From positions 1 to 64,000 of the forward strand of contig JAWLCA010000017.1 in NCBI GenBank assembly GCA_041687395.1: a DNA stretch of 64,000 nucleotides. Direction: 5' to 3'. The DNA is from JAWLCA01 sp041687395. GTDB taxonomy: Bacteria; Pseudomonadota; Alphaproteobacteria; Rhodobacterales; Rhodobacteraceae. Positions 7,761 through 16,376 of this stretch are shown piece by piece (position 1 is the stretch's first letter; every line of letters begins with the position of its first letter). Under the pieces are notes generated by a model. That model saw nothing but the letters and a program-made list of their open reading frames with translations. It did not search any database and was not told the DNA's origin. The position numbers were made by a program, and so were the translations under genes.

Positions 7761-8689
7761 CAGGCTGCTCCTTCGGGTTTCGATACGGGGGCGCGGCGGC
7801 TGACCGCATGTTCGCGCAGGATGATGTACATCCCCGCCGCGACGGTGACCAGAATGCCCGTCGCCGCCAGCCCGTTGGGCAGCTGCGCAAAGATCAGCCA
7901 GCCGAACAGCGTGGCCACCGGGATCTCCAGATACTGCATCGGCGCCAGCGTGGCCGAGGGCGCGAAGCGCAGCGACCAGGTCATCAGCAGATGCCCCACC
8001 GTCGCGGTGACGCCCAAGAGCAGGATCAGCGCCGCCTCGGTCCCGGTGGGCAGCACGACGCCCAGCCCCGGCACATCCGCCGCCACCCCCAGCGCGACCA
8101 GCGGCGCCATGATCACCAACGCGATGCCCCCGCTGGTGGTCTGCAGGCTGACCGGATCGACCAGATGCGCGATCTGCCGCGTGACCAGCATGAACAGCGC
8201 AAACAGCACCGCCACCCCCAGCGGCAACAGCGCCGGAAGGCCCACGTCGGCGAATGTGGGCTGGATCACCATCAGCGTACCCGCGAACCCCACCGCACAG
8301 GCGATCAGCCGGCGCGGGCCCACCTCCTCGCCCAGCCACAGGTGGCCCAGCAGCAGCAGGATGAAGGGCATGACAAAGGCGATCGCGATGGCCTCGGCCA
8401 GCGGCAGAAAGCTCAACGACAGGAACATCAGCCCGACGCCGCCGATGTGGATCACCGTGCGCAGCACCACCAGCCCCAGGATCCCCGTGGGCATCCGGAA
8501 GCTGCGCGCGCTCAGCCAGACGACGGGGGCCAGAATCACGGCCTGCAGCGCAAAGCGGATCAGCACCAGCTGCAGGATCGGAATCGCCTCGCCCAGCACC
8601 TTGGCGATGGCGTCGCCCAGCGGCGCAAGGACGCAGAAGCCGAGCATCAGCAGGATGCCCAGAAGGGGGCGGTCGGCGGGGCGGGTCAT
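7760..8689 (-). CDS. DMT-superfamily (EamA-type) membrane transporter, paralog 2
   Basis: A 309-residue paralog of the gene directly downstream, with the same two-repeat EamA layout. Shared landmarks are GDAIAKVLGEAIP, FVMPFILLLLGHLWLGEEVGPRRL and RFAPSATLAPMQYLEIP; the last is nearly identical in the two proteins. It starts at ATG 8689, shortly after ppk2 ends on the same strand, and its TGA overlaps the next start in TGATG. The order suggests an operon of the two transporters. Divergence outside the motif blocks suggests an old tandem duplication. Substrate unknown. Confidence 0.9.
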   Translation of the reverse strand: MTRPADRPLLGILLMLGFCVLAPLGDAIAKVLGEAIPILQLVLIRFALQAVILAPVVWLSARSFRMPTGILGLVVLRTVIHIGGVGLMFLSLSFLPLAEAIAIAFVMPFILLLLGHLWLGEEVGPRRLIACAVGFAGTLMVIQPTFADVGLPALLPLGVAVLFALFMLVTRQIAHLVDPVSLQTTSGGIALVIMAPLVALGVAADVPGLGVVLPTGTEAALILLLGVTATVGHLLMTWSLRFAPSATLAPMQYLEIPVATLFGWLIFAQLPNGLAATGILVTVAAGMYIILREHAVSRRAPVSKPEGAA

Positions 8690-8738
8690 GGCGCTGGCTA
8701 GCCCGCAGAGCGTAGGGCGTCCAGTGCCAAACCGCGGC

Positions 8739-9740
8739 CTAGATCCGGCGGCTGTCAGGGTGCAGAGACGTACCCAGAATATGATCGGACCGCTGGATGA
8801 CGTGACCGGCCTGCCCGACGATCAGCGGATCGGGCGAATGTACGGTTCGAAGATCCTTGCCGGGATAATCCAGCGAGTTGAGGAAATGCAGCATGCAGTT
8901 CAGCCTTGCCCGCTTCTTGTCGTTCGACTTGATCACCGTCCAGGGGGCGTCGGCGGTGTCCGTGTAGAAGAACATTGCCTCCTTCGCCTCGGTATATTCG
9001 TCCCATTTGTCCAGACTTGCCATGTCGATTGGCGACAGTTTCCACTGTTTCAGCGGATCGGTCTCTCGCGACTTGAACCGGAGCTGCTGTTCGTCCCGGG
9101 TGACGGAAAACCAGTACTTGTAAAGCCGGATCCCCGATCGGACCAGCATGCGTTCAAGATCTGGCGTCTGGCGCATGAACTCCAGGTATTCATTGGCCTC
9201 GCAGAACCCCATGACGCGCTCCACGCCGGCGCGGTTGTACCAGCTGCGGTCGTAAAGCACGATCTCGCCTGCGGTTGGCAGGTGGTTGATGTAACGCTGA
9301 AAATACCACTGCCGGCGCTCTTCGTCCGTGGGCTTGTTCAGTGCCACCACACGCGCCGCACGAGGATTGAGGTGTTCGGTGAATCGCTTGATCGTTCCGC
9401 CCTTGCCGGCCGCGTCTCTACCCTCGAACAGCAACACGAACTTCATTCCGGTTTCCTGGGTCCAAAGCTGTACCTTCAGCAACTCCGCCTGAAGGCGCGC
9501 CTTCTGGGCCTCATAGCTCCGACGCGACATCCGTGTGTCATAGGGGTACTCGCCGGATTCAAAGGCGTGACGCACATCTTCGGGCGTGGGCAGAGGGCGA
9601 ATACCTCGCTTCGCCTTCACCGACGGCGCGCCCTGATCAGGTTCGTTGAGGGCTCCAGTGGTCCCAGTCGGTAGCGCAGAAACCGTCGGAGTGTCCGTAG
9701 ACGCGGCGTCCGGCTTCACGGCTGTCTGCTGAGTGGTCAT
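8739..9740 (-). CDS. ppk2: Polyphosphate kinase 2 family protein
   Basis: PPK2 enzymes move phosphate between polyphosphate and nucleotides, usually favouring polyphosphate-driven phosphorylation of NDP or NMP. The 333-residue protein has a poorly conserved, Thr/Pro-rich N-terminal extension (about 1-50) and one PPK2 domain. It carries the Walker A motif EGRDAAGKGG, the RW-Y-Q block RRQWYFQRYINHLP, the Walker B-like YDRSWYNRAGVERVMGFC and the lid region DPLKQWKLSPID. A single domain of this size fits class I. AAGGAG precedes ATG 9740. The 460-nt upstream region is AT-rich and palindromic and may hold its promoter and operator. Confidence 0.93.
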   Translation of the reverse strand: MTTQQTAVKPDAASTDTPTVSALPTGTTGALNEPDQGAPSVKAKRGIRPLPTPEDVRHAFESGEYPYDTRMSRRSYEAQKARLQAELLKVQLWTQETGMKFVLLFEGRDAAGKGGTIKRFTEHLNPRAARVVALNKPTDEERRQWYFQRYINHLPTAGEIVLYDRSWYNRAGVERVMGFCEANEYLEFMRQTPDLERMLVRSGIRLYKYWFSVTRDEQQLRFKSRETDPLKQWKLSPIDMASLDKWDEYTEAKEAMFFYTDTADAPWTVIKSNDKKRARLNCMLHFLNSLDYPGKDLRTVHSPDPLIVGQAGHVIQRSDHILGTSLHPDSRRI

Positions 9741-10014
9741 GCAACTCTCCTTGTTAAAATGGCGATTTAATCAGTATAACGGAATCGTGACACTGCCGCC
9801 TTGATCTTGCGCAAGTCACGCAACGTCGCAGGCATGGCTCTGCAGTGCCAATTCATGTCAGGCACGCAGTCAGGCCGGTGAAGCAGCGCTGATGCGCTGC
9901 CCGCCAATCCAGGGCACGCCCTTGTTGCGATGGGTTCGGGCTGGCGCTGCCCGGGCCGCTGGTCGCGGTCTGTTTGGGCAGGGCGCGCGTAGCGATGTCG
10001 CCCCAGAGAGGCGC

Positions 10015-10036
10015 TATACCGAATTCGGTATATACC
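10015..10036. promoter_or_regulatory. Overlapping palindromes of GGTATA/TATACC units
   Basis: TATACCGAATTCGGTATA (10015-10032) is a perfect 18-bp palindrome. It overlaps a second perfect palindrome, GGTATATACC (10027-10036), and further GTATA/GGTAT copies follow to about 10056. This is what a dimeric repressor operator looks like. The nearest gene start pointing away is ppk2 at 9740. The binding protein is unknown. Confidence 0.5.
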
Positions 10037-10132
10037 GTATCGCGTATATATCTGAAAAGGTATCACACATCCGCCCAGAATGGCTCAAGTGTTTGAAAAG
10101 AAAGCAGGTCGCCCAGGCGTGCCCGCCAACGT

Positions 10133-10172
10133 ATGCACGTGATATGCACGCAAAACATACGTGAATCATACG
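10133..10172 (-). repeat. Four-unit 11-bp-phased array (CGTATG, CGTATG, CGTGCAT, CGTGCAT)
   Basis: Read on the minus strand, CGTATG begins at 10172 and 10161 and CGTGCAT at 10150 and 10139; every step is exactly 11 bp, one helical turn. The array begins 30 nt after the sdaA stop codon, in the sdaA direction. A related array follows moaE (49232-49281). Probable binding sites for a protein contacting one face of the helix; identity unknown. Confidence 0.55.
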
Positions 10173-10201
10173 CTGTGTGCAGACCCCATCCGGCCGCCGG
10201 G

Positions 10202-11575
10202 TCAGCAGTTGGGCACGTTCACCGCCAGTCCGCCAAGGGCGGTTTCCTTGTACTTCTCGCTCATGTCCGCTCCCGTCTGCCGCATCGCCTCGATGCAGTT
10301 GTCCAGCGGCATGAAGTGCGTCCCGTCCCCCCGAAGCGCCAGGCTTGCGGCCGAAACCGCCTTGATCGCGCCCAGACCGTTCCGCTCGATGCAGGGCACC
10401 TGGACCAGCCCCTTCACCGGGTCACAGGTCATGCCCAGGTGATGCTCCAGTGCGATTTCTGCTGAGTTTTCAATCTGCTCAGGGGTGCCCCCCAGCACGG
10501 AGGCCAGCCCCGCCGCCGCCATCGCCGCGGCACTTCCCACCTCGGCCTGGCAGCCGCATTCCGCGCCACTGATGCTGGCATTGTGCTTGATCAGCCCGCC
10601 GATGGCGGCCGCCGTCAGCAGAAACTCCCCCACCCGGCGCTCGCTCGCCCCCGGCACATGGTCCAGCCAGTAGCGGATCACCGCCGGCACCACCCCCGCC
10701 GCGCCATTCGTGGGCGCCGTAACCACCTGCCCCCCCGCCGCGTTCTCCTCGTTCACCGCCATCGCATAGGTCGACATCCAGTCGTTGATGACATGCGGCG
10801 GCGTTACGTTCAGGCCCCTTTCGGCCAATAAAGACTGGTGAATCGCATGCGCCCGGCGGCGGACCTTCAGCCCGCCGGGCAGCGTGCCGTCGGTGGCCAG
10901 CCCCCGGTCTATGCAGTCGTTCATCACCTGCCAGATCCGCGCAAGCCCCGCGTCCAGATCGGCGGCGGAGCGACGCACCAACTCGTTCTCGCGCTTCATC
11001 TGCGCGATGCTCCTGCCGCTTCGTTGCGCCATGTCCAGCATTTGTGCGGCCGTTTCGAAAGCGTAGGGCACCGGCGCACCGCCCGCTCCCTTCTCGCCCC
11101 GGGCCAGTTCGTCGGCGCTCAGCACGAACCCCCCGCCGATGGAATAATAGGTCTCCTCGGTGATCGTGTCGCCCTGGGCGTCGGTGGCGCGCAGGATCAA
11201 TCCGTTGGCGTGGCCGGGCAGGGCGGGGCCATAGTCAAAGGCAAGATCGCTGGCAGGGTCGAACGTCAAGGCAGGCAATCCCCCTGGCTCCACCCGCTGT
11301 TCCGAGCGGATCCGCGCTAGCGCCGCCTCCGCCTTCTCGGCGTCGTAACTGTCGGGCAGAAAGCCGGCCAGGCCCAGGATCACGGCCCGGTCCGTCGCAT
11401 GGCCCACCCCGGTAAAGGCCAGCGACCCGTGCAACGACGCCCGAAGCCCCACCGGCTTGAACGGAGAGCCGCGCAGGTGATCCAGAAACCGCCCCGCTGC
11501 CACCATCGGCCCCATCGTATGCGAGGACGACGGGCCGATGCCCACCTTGAACATTTCGAAGACCGACAGGAACAT
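10202..11575 (-). CDS. sdaA: L-serine ammonia-lyase (single-chain, iron-sulfur type)
   Basis: Deaminates L-serine to pyruvate and ammonia in the cytoplasm. The 457-residue protein fuses the beta domain (MFLSVFEMFKVGIGPSSSHTMGP, with the SSSHT signature) to the alpha domain, as in E. coli SdaA. The 4Fe-4S ligand cysteines are visible in SGAECGCQAEVG, in GMTCDPVKG and near VQVPCIERN. ATG 11575 follows AAAGG with good spacing; the longer frame upstream lacks family similarity. It is transcribed divergently from rpiA, 179 nt away. A phased repeat array lies just after its stop. Confidence 0.95.
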   Translation of the reverse strand: MFLSVFEMFKVGIGPSSSHTMGPMVAAGRFLDHLRGSPFKPVGLRASLHGSLAFTGVGHATDRAVILGLAGFLPDSYDAEKAEAALARIRSEQRVEPGGLPALTFDPASDLAFDYGPALPGHANGLILRATDAQGDTITEETYYSIGGGFVLSADELARGEKGAGGAPVPYAFETAAQMLDMAQRSGRSIAQMKRENELVRRSAADLDAGLARIWQVMNDCIDRGLATDGTLPGGLKVRRRAHAIHQSLLAERGLNVTPPHVINDWMSTYAMAVNEENAAGGQVVTAPTNGAAGVVPAVIRYWLDHVPGASERRVGEFLLTAAAIGGLIKHNASISGAECGCQAEVGSAAAMAAAGLASVLGGTPEQIENSAEIALEHHLGMTCDPVKGLVQVPCIERNGLGAIKAVSAASLALRGDGTHFMPLDNCIEAMRQTGADMSEKYKETALGGLAVNVPNC

Positions 11576-11754
11576 GGGCTGCCTTTCACGACGCTTGACC
11601 CCGCTTAGCACGGAACCAAGGCGGGGTGTCAGGGCGGAAAGCGACACTTGGCCCACCGGCCGCGCACGGCGGCTTTATCCGGCGCGACCGATTCCGGCTC
11701 GCAGCCCCGGCGCATCTTGCCTATAAGCGGGTCCGAACCGGACGGAGGATGCCC

Positions 11755-12537
11755 ATGGCCAAGGAATTGTCGCCGATCGACGCCGCAAAATACGCCGCCG
11801 CCAAGCGCGCGGTGGCCGAGGTGCGGGATGGCATGAAGCTGGGGCTGGGCACCGGATCGACCGCGGCCTGGATGGTGCGCTGTCTGGGCCAGCGGGTCCG
11901 CGACGAAGGGCTGCGCGTGACCGGCGTGCCAACATCCGAGCGCACCGCCGCGCTGGCGCGCGAGGCGGGGATCGAGGTGGTGACGCTGGACGACGCCGGC
12001 TGGCTGGACCTGACCATCGACGGGGCAGACGAGTTCGACGACCGGCTGAACCTGATCAAGGGCGGTGGTGGCGCCCTCTTGCGCGAAAAGATCGTCGCGG
12101 CGGCGTCGGACCGGATGATCGTGATCGCGGATGCGGCCAAGCAGGTGGCGCAACTGGGCGCCTTTCCCTTGCCGGTCGAGGTCATCCCCTTCGGCTGGCA
12201 GGCAACCCGCCGCCTGATCGAGGAACTGCTGGCGGGCGCGGACGTGCTGGGTCGGTCCACCACCCTGCGGCTGGACGGCGATGACCCCTTCGTCTCGGAC
12301 GAGGGCAACCGCATCCTTGACCTGCACCTGAAGCGGATCGGCGATCCGCGCCGGCTGGCGCTTCTGCTGAACGAGGTGCCCGGCGTGGTCGAGAACGGGC
12401 TGTTCATTGACCTTTGTGCCACCGTCATCGTGGGCCACGGCGACGGGCGTGTCGATCTTCACGACGGCGGCGGTGGTCCCGTCCAGCGCGAGCGGGTGGA
12501 GATGCCGGGCGACGGCAACATCTTCGCGGATCTTTGA
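11755..12537 (+). CDS. rpiA: Ribose-5-phosphate isomerase A
   Basis: Interconverts ribose 5-phosphate and ribulose 5-phosphate in the non-oxidative pentose phosphate pathway. The 260-residue protein has the family landmarks in order: LGLGTGSTAAWMV (phosphate loop), TSERTAALA, LTIDGADEFD (catalytic Asp residues), LIKGGGGALLREKI (catalytic Lys) and LPVEVIPFGW. ATG 11755 is set by GGAGG six bases upstream; another in-frame ATG six bases earlier would sit on the ribosome site. The gene for glutathione reductase follows after 11 nt, so the two probably share a transcript. Confidence 0.97.
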   Translation: MAKELSPIDAAKYAAAKRAVAEVRDGMKLGLGTGSTAAWMVRCLGQRVRDEGLRVTGVPTSERTAALAREAGIEVVTLDDAGWLDLTIDGADEFDDRLNLIKGGGGALLREKIVAAASDRMIVIADAAKQVAQLGAFPLPVEVIPFGWQATRRLIEELLAGADVLGRSTTLRLDGDDPFVSDEGNRILDLHLKRIGDPRRLALLLNEVPGVVENGLFIDLCATVIVGHGDGRVDLHDGGGGPVQRERVEMPGDGNIFADL

Positions 12538-12548
12538 CAGGGGTACGA

Positions 12549-13910
12549 ATGGCCTTCGACTACGATCTTTTCGTCATCGGCGGCGGCTCGGGCGGCGTGC
12601 GCGCGGCCCGCATCGCGGCGGGCGAGCATGGCGCCAAGGTGGCGCTGGCAGAGGAGTACCGCGTCGGCGGCACCTGCGTGATCCGCGGCTGTGTCCCGAA
12701 AAAGCTGATGGTCTTCGCGTCCAATTATCCCGGCGAGATCGAGGATGCCCGCGCCTATGGCTGGACCAAGGCAAAGGCCGGCCCCTTCGACTGGTCCGCC
12801 TTTCGCAAGCGTCTGGACGCCGAGCTTGATCGGCTGGAGGGTGCCTATCGCAGTGGGCTGGAAAAGGCCGGCGTGACCGTCCTCGACCAGCGCGCGGTGC
12901 TGGAGGATGCGCATACCGTTCGCCTCGCCGACGGCAGCACCCACAGCGCACGCTATATCCTGATCGCCACCGGCGGGCGCCCCTTCCTTCCTGAGGCCGT
13001 ACTCGAGGCCGGGGTCATCACCTCGAACGACGTCTTCAAGCTGGACGAGCTGCCGAAATCGGTGCTGATCGTCGGCGGCGGCTACATCGCGTCCGAATTC
13101 GCCTGCATCCTGAACGGATTGGGGGTGGCGGTGACGCAATACTATCGCGGCGCCCAGATCCTCCGCGGCTTTGACGAGGAGTGCCGCGGCCACGTGGCCG
13201 ACGCGATGCAGGATGCGGGTATCGCGATCCACTGCGGCACCGATGTCCTGCGCCTCGAGGCGGGCGACGACGGCGTGCACGTGACCTCGACCACCGGGCG
13301 CGAGGAGGTGTTCGGCAAGGTGCTCTACGCCACCGGCCGCGTGCCCAACACCGAAGGTCTGGGCCTGGGCGATCTGGGCGTGAAGCTGGGCCGGCGGGGC
13401 GAGGTGATCGTGGACGGCTTCTCGCAGACGTCGGTTCCGTCAATCTTCGCGGTGGGCGACGTGACCGACCGCATCAACCTGACCCCGGTCGCGATCCGCG
13501 AAGGCCACGCCTTTGCCGACACGATCTTTGGCGGAAAGCCGACTGAAACCGATCACGATTGCGTTGCCAGCGCGGTTTTCACCACGCCGGAATTCGCTTC
13601 CGTGGGTATGACCGAGGAGGCGGCCCGCGACAAGGAGCCGATCGAGGTGTATTGTGCCGCCTTCAGGCCGATGCAGTCGCTCTTTGCCGGGCGGCAGGAT
13701 CGGGTGATGATGAAACTCGTGGTGGCGCGCGACAGCCGCAGGGTTCTGGGCTGTCACATCGTGGCTCCGCAGGCGGCCGAGATGATCCAGATGGCGGCGA
13801 TTGCGGTGAAGATGGGCGCCACCAAAGAGGATTTCGATCGCACGGTGGCGGTTCATCCGACCATGGCGGAAGAACTGGTGACGCTTCGCAACCCCGTCAG
13901 GACAGCTTGA
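12549..13910 (+). CDS. gor: Glutathione-disulfide reductase
   Basis: Reduces glutathione disulfide with NADPH, keeping the thiol pool reduced. The 453-residue FAD protein opens with YDLFVIGGGSGGVRAARIAA (FAD Rossmann motif). The redox-active disulfide is in GGTCVIRGCVPKKL, the NADPH-binding motif is VLIVGGGYIASEFA, and the C-terminal dimerisation domain carries the catalytic His-Glu pair in VHPTMAEELVTL. The start is ATG 12549. rpiA precedes it by 11 nt, a plausible pairing because rpiA belongs to the pentose phosphate pathway that yields NADPH. Confidence 0.95.
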   Translation: MAFDYDLFVIGGGSGGVRAARIAAGEHGAKVALAEEYRVGGTCVIRGCVPKKLMVFASNYPGEIEDARAYGWTKAKAGPFDWSAFRKRLDAELDRLEGAYRSGLEKAGVTVLDQRAVLEDAHTVRLADGSTHSARYILIATGGRPFLPEAVLEAGVITSNDVFKLDELPKSVLIVGGGYIASEFACILNGLGVAVTQYYRGAQILRGFDEECRGHVADAMQDAGIAIHCGTDVLRLEAGDDGVHVTSTTGREEVFGKVLYATGRVPNTEGLGLGDLGVKLGRRGEVIVDGFSQTSVPSIFAVGDVTDRINLTPVAIREGHAFADTIFGGKPTETDHDCVASAVFTTPEFASVGMTEEAARDKEPIEVYCAAFRPMQSLFAGRQDRVMMKLVVARDSRRVLGCHIVAPQAAEMIQMAAIAVKMGATKEDFDRTVAVHPTMAEELVTLRNPVRTA

Positions 13911-13988
13911 TTTCGGGGGGGCAGGTGCCACTTCATGCAACAGGATCAAATATGATCGCAGAGGATTAGCAGAGAGGACGAAGACGCG

Positions 13989-15137
13989 ATGGCAGGAAAC
14001 ACTGGCGGACCGTGGGGCGGCGGTGGCGGCTCTGGCGGGAACAGTGGCGGCGGAAATCACGGCGGCGGGCAACGGCCCGGCGGCGGCGGCGAAGGGCCAC
14101 AGATGCCCGAGATAGACCAGATCGTGAAAAAGGGGCAGGAGCAGTTGCGCGTCCTGATGGGCGGGCGTGGCGGGGGCTCGAACGGGCGCGGCCCCGGCGG
14201 CGGCGGCGGACCCGCCTTTACCCGGCGTGGCATGATCCTCGGCGCCCTGGCACTGGTGGCGGTCTGGGCCTTTGCGTCCTTCTACACCGTGCGGCCGGAA
14301 GAGCGGTCCGTGGAACTCATGTTCGGCAGCTACTATCGCACCGGCAATCCCGGTCTGAATTTTGCCCCGTGGCCCATCGTCACCGCCGAGATCATCCAGA
14401 CCACGGGCGAACGCGTGACCGACGTCGGCACCGGCCGCGGCGGGCGACTGGACAGCGGGCTGATGCTGACCCGGGACGAGGCGATCGTGGACATTGAATT
14501 CCAGGTGGTCTGGAACATCGCCGATCCGGCGAGTTTCCTGTTCAACCTGGCCGATCCCACCGCGACCGTCGCAGCCGTGTCGGAATCGGCGATGCGCGAC
14601 ATCATCGCGCGGTCGGAACTGTCGCCGATCCTCAACCGGGACCGGGGCGCGATTGCGGCCGATCTGCGGTCGGCCGTTCAGGGCACGCTCGACAGCTACG
14701 AGTCGGGCATCAACATCATCCGGGTCAACTTCGACCGCGCCGATCCGCCGCGCGAGGTAATCGACAGCTTCCGCGAAGTGCAGGCCGCCCGGCAGGAGCG
14801 TGACCGGCTGGAACGCGAGGCTGATGCCTATGCGAACCGCGTCCTCGCTGCGGCCCGCGGTGAAAGCGCCCAGATCCTCGAGGAGGCTGAAGGCTACCGC
14901 GCCCAGGCGATCAACAACGCCCAGGGTGAGGCGAGCCGATTCCTTTCGGTCTGGGAGGAATACGTGAAGGCACCCGAGGTGACCCGCCGCCGAATGTATC
15001 TGGAAACCATGGAAGGCGTCCTCGGAGGTATCGACAAGGTCATTCTTGACGGTGTCACCGGCGACGAAGCCGGAGGCGGTGGGGTTCTGCCCTATCTGCC
15101 GCTGAACGAACTGCGCCGCTCCGGGGAGACGAACTGA
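13989..15137 (+). CDS. hflK: FtsH protease modulator HflK
   Basis: Inner-membrane SPFH protein that forms the HflKC cage around the FtsH protease. The 382-residue protein has a long Gly/Asn-rich N-terminal stretch (about 4-75), one membrane helix (GMILGALALVAVWAFASFY, about 80-98) and a periplasmic SPFH domain beginning TVRPEERSVELMFG. A coiled-coil region rich in Ala, Glu and Arg follows (REVQAARQERDRLEREAD). The TGA overlaps the hflC ATG in TGATG, typical of the tight hflK-hflC pair. A small dyad, GATCA-4-TGATC (13944-13957), lies upstream and could be part of the promoter. Confidence 0.95.
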   Translation: MAGNTGGPWGGGGGSGGNSGGGNHGGGQRPGGGGEGPQMPEIDQIVKKGQEQLRVLMGGRGGGSNGRGPGGGGGPAFTRRGMILGALALVAVWAFASFYTVRPEERSVELMFGSYYRTGNPGLNFAPWPIVTAEIIQTTGERVTDVGTGRGGRLDSGLMLTRDEAIVDIEFQVVWNIADPASFLFNLADPTATVAAVSESAMRDIIARSELSPILNRDRGAIAADLRSAVQGTLDSYESGINIIRVNFDRADPPREVIDSFREVQAARQERDRLEREADAYANRVLAAARGESAQILEEAEGYRAQAINNAQGEASRFLSVWEEYVKAPEVTRRRMYLETMEGVLGGIDKVILDGVTGDEAGGGGVLPYLPLNELRRSGETN

Positions 15138-16063
15138 TGAAACGCTCTGCACTGCTACTTCCCATTCTCATCGTCGCCATCGCGCTCGGCCTGTCGTCGC
15201 TGTTCATCGTCGATGAGCGCGAAAAGGTGCTCGTGCTGCAGTTCGGTCAGGTCAAGCAGGTCAAGGAAGAGCCTGGCCTCGGCTTCAAGATCCCCGTGAT
15301 CCAGGAGGTCGTCCGCTACGATGCACGCATCCTTGGCCTGCGCACCGAACCTCTTGAGGTCACCCCGCTCGACGACCGTCGTCTTGTCGTTGACGCCTTC
15401 TTCCGGTGGCGGATCATCGACGTGATCCGCTTCCGCGAGGCCGTGGGTGTCGAAGGTGTGCGCGCCGCGCAGGGCCGGATGGAGCGGATCGTGAACGCCG
15501 CCATCCGCGAGGTGCTCGGTGCGGTCCCGTCCGGCGCGGTGTTGTCTGACGACCGGACCACGCTGATGAACCGGATTCGCGATGAAGCCCGGCAAGAGGC
15601 CGTCAACTTCGGTGTCGACGTGATCGACGTGCGGCTGACCCGCACCGACCTGCCGGAACAGAACCTTGCCGCCACCTATGCCCGGATGCGGGCCGAGCGT
15701 GAGCGCGAGGCCGCGGACGAGATCGCCCGTGGCGGCGAGGCCGCGCAGCGGGTTCGCGCCAGCGCCGACCGGACGGTGGTGGAGCTTGTCTCCGACGCAC
15801 AGCGCCAGTCCGAGGTGATCCGCGGTGAGGCCGACGCCGAGCGCAACGCGATCTACGCCGAAGCCTTTGGCCGGGATCCCGAGTTCTTCGCCTTCACACG
15901 CTCGCTCACGTCCTACGAGCGCGCGCTGAAAGGCGAGAATTCCACGATGGTGATGCGGCCGGACAGCGAGTTCTTCAACTACCTGCGGTCCGACGTGGGC
16001 GCTGACTTCGAGGCTCCCGCCGCGCCGCCGGCCGACCCTGCCCCGGCTGCCCTGGGCAACTGA
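15137..16063 (+). CDS. hflC: FtsH protease modulator HflC
   Basis: Partner of HflK in the periplasmic SPFH cage that regulates FtsH. It has 308 residues with an N-terminal membrane anchor (LLLPILIVAIALGLSSLFIV, about 6-25) followed by DEREKVLVLQFGQVKQV, the SPFH entry typical of HflC, and a helical coiled-coil region (RMRAEREREAADEIARGGEA). The C-terminal tail is Pro/Ala-rich. It overlaps hflK by one base at its start, and the DUF2065 gene by one base at its end (TGATG), so three proteins are made from one coupled message. Confidence 0.95.
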   Translation: MKRSALLLPILIVAIALGLSSLFIVDEREKVLVLQFGQVKQVKEEPGLGFKIPVIQEVVRYDARILGLRTEPLEVTPLDDRRLVVDAFFRWRIIDVIRFREAVGVEGVRAAQGRMERIVNAAIREVLGAVPSGAVLSDDRTTLMNRIRDEARQEAVNFGVDVIDVRLTRTDLPEQNLAATYARMRAEREREAADEIARGGEAAQRVRASADRTVVELVSDAQRQSEVIRGEADAERNAIYAEAFGRDPEFFAFTRSLTSYERALKGENSTMVMRPDSEFFNYLRSDVGADFEAPAAPPADPAPAALGN

Positions 16064-16257
16064 TGTCGCTGATCCTGCTGGCCATCGGGCTGGTTCTGGT
16101 GGTGGAGGGGCTGGTGTTCGCACTGGCCCCTTCGCGTCTGGAGGACTGGCTGCGCCTGCTGTCCCAGTTGCCGCCAGATACACGACGGCTGATCGGGCTG
16201 GCTGCGCTTGCCCTCGGGGCGGTGCTGATCTCGCTTGCCCGATCGCTTGGGGCCTGA
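16063..16257 (+). CDS. DUF2065 small membrane protein
   Basis: A 64-residue protein with two hydrophobic helices (MSLILLAIGLVLVVEGLVFAL and LIGLAALALGAVLISLARSL) joined by a short polar loop containing PSRLEDWLRLLSQLP. This is the DUF2065 family, found next to hflKC across proteobacteria (E. coli YjeT). Its start overlaps the hflC stop, so it belongs to the same operon and may act with the FtsH/HflKC membrane quality-control complex. No biochemical role is established to my knowledge. Confidence 0.9.
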   Translation: MSLILLAIGLVLVVEGLVFALAPSRLEDWLRLLSQLPPDTRRLIGLAALALGAVLISLARSLGA

Positions 16258-16364
16258 AAGACTGTCGCTTATCACGTTAGCTTGACACACGGTGTGGTGC
16301 TTTGCGTCGCCCCGTGCGGCAATTATCTAAAGCATCAATGGCCCGCCCGGCGGGCATAGAAGCG

Positions 16365-16370
16365 AAGGAG
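16365..16370 (+). promoter_or_regulatory. Ribosome binding site that sets a TTG start for the DegP-like protease
   Basis: AAGGAG lies six bases before TTG 16377. An ATG at 16372 is equally close but opens a frame that stops after two codons. The in-frame ATG 16338 has no comparable site. Confidence 0.5.
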
Positions 16371-16376
16371 CATGGA

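Larger units (their letters stand above)
9741..10201. other. 461-nt AT-rich intergenic region between sdaA and ppk2
   Basis: No convincing gene is present; short open frames here lack ribosome sites and run across perfect palindromes. The ppk2-proximal part contains a possible minus-strand -10 element (TATACT near 9775-9780). The centre (10015-10055) is a cluster of GGTAT/ATACC inverted units, and the sdaA-proximal end (10133-10172) is a four-unit array with 11-bp spacing. Both are listed separately. Base composition is clearly lower in GC than the flanking genes, which can mean a regulatory zone or old foreign DNA. Confidence 0.7.

Noticed and set aside
6705..9674. 989-codon plus-strand open frame across thiN, both DMT transporters and ppk2
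   Set aside because: A high-GC antisense artefact, rich in Arg, His, Gln and Pro, running against four well-supported genes.
9767..10164. Two short open frames in the sdaA-ppk2 gap
   Set aside because: They lack ribosome sites, cross perfect palindromes and show no familiar sequence.
13944..13957. GATCA-4-TGATC dyad before hflK as an operator
   Set aside because: Short arms and no second copy; mentioned only in the hflK entry.
16282..16330. TTGACA-led promoter or heat-shock promoter before the DegP-like gene
   Set aside because: TTGACA is present, but no -10 hexamer sits 16-18 nt downstream, and the CCCC element is too far for a sigma-32 site.
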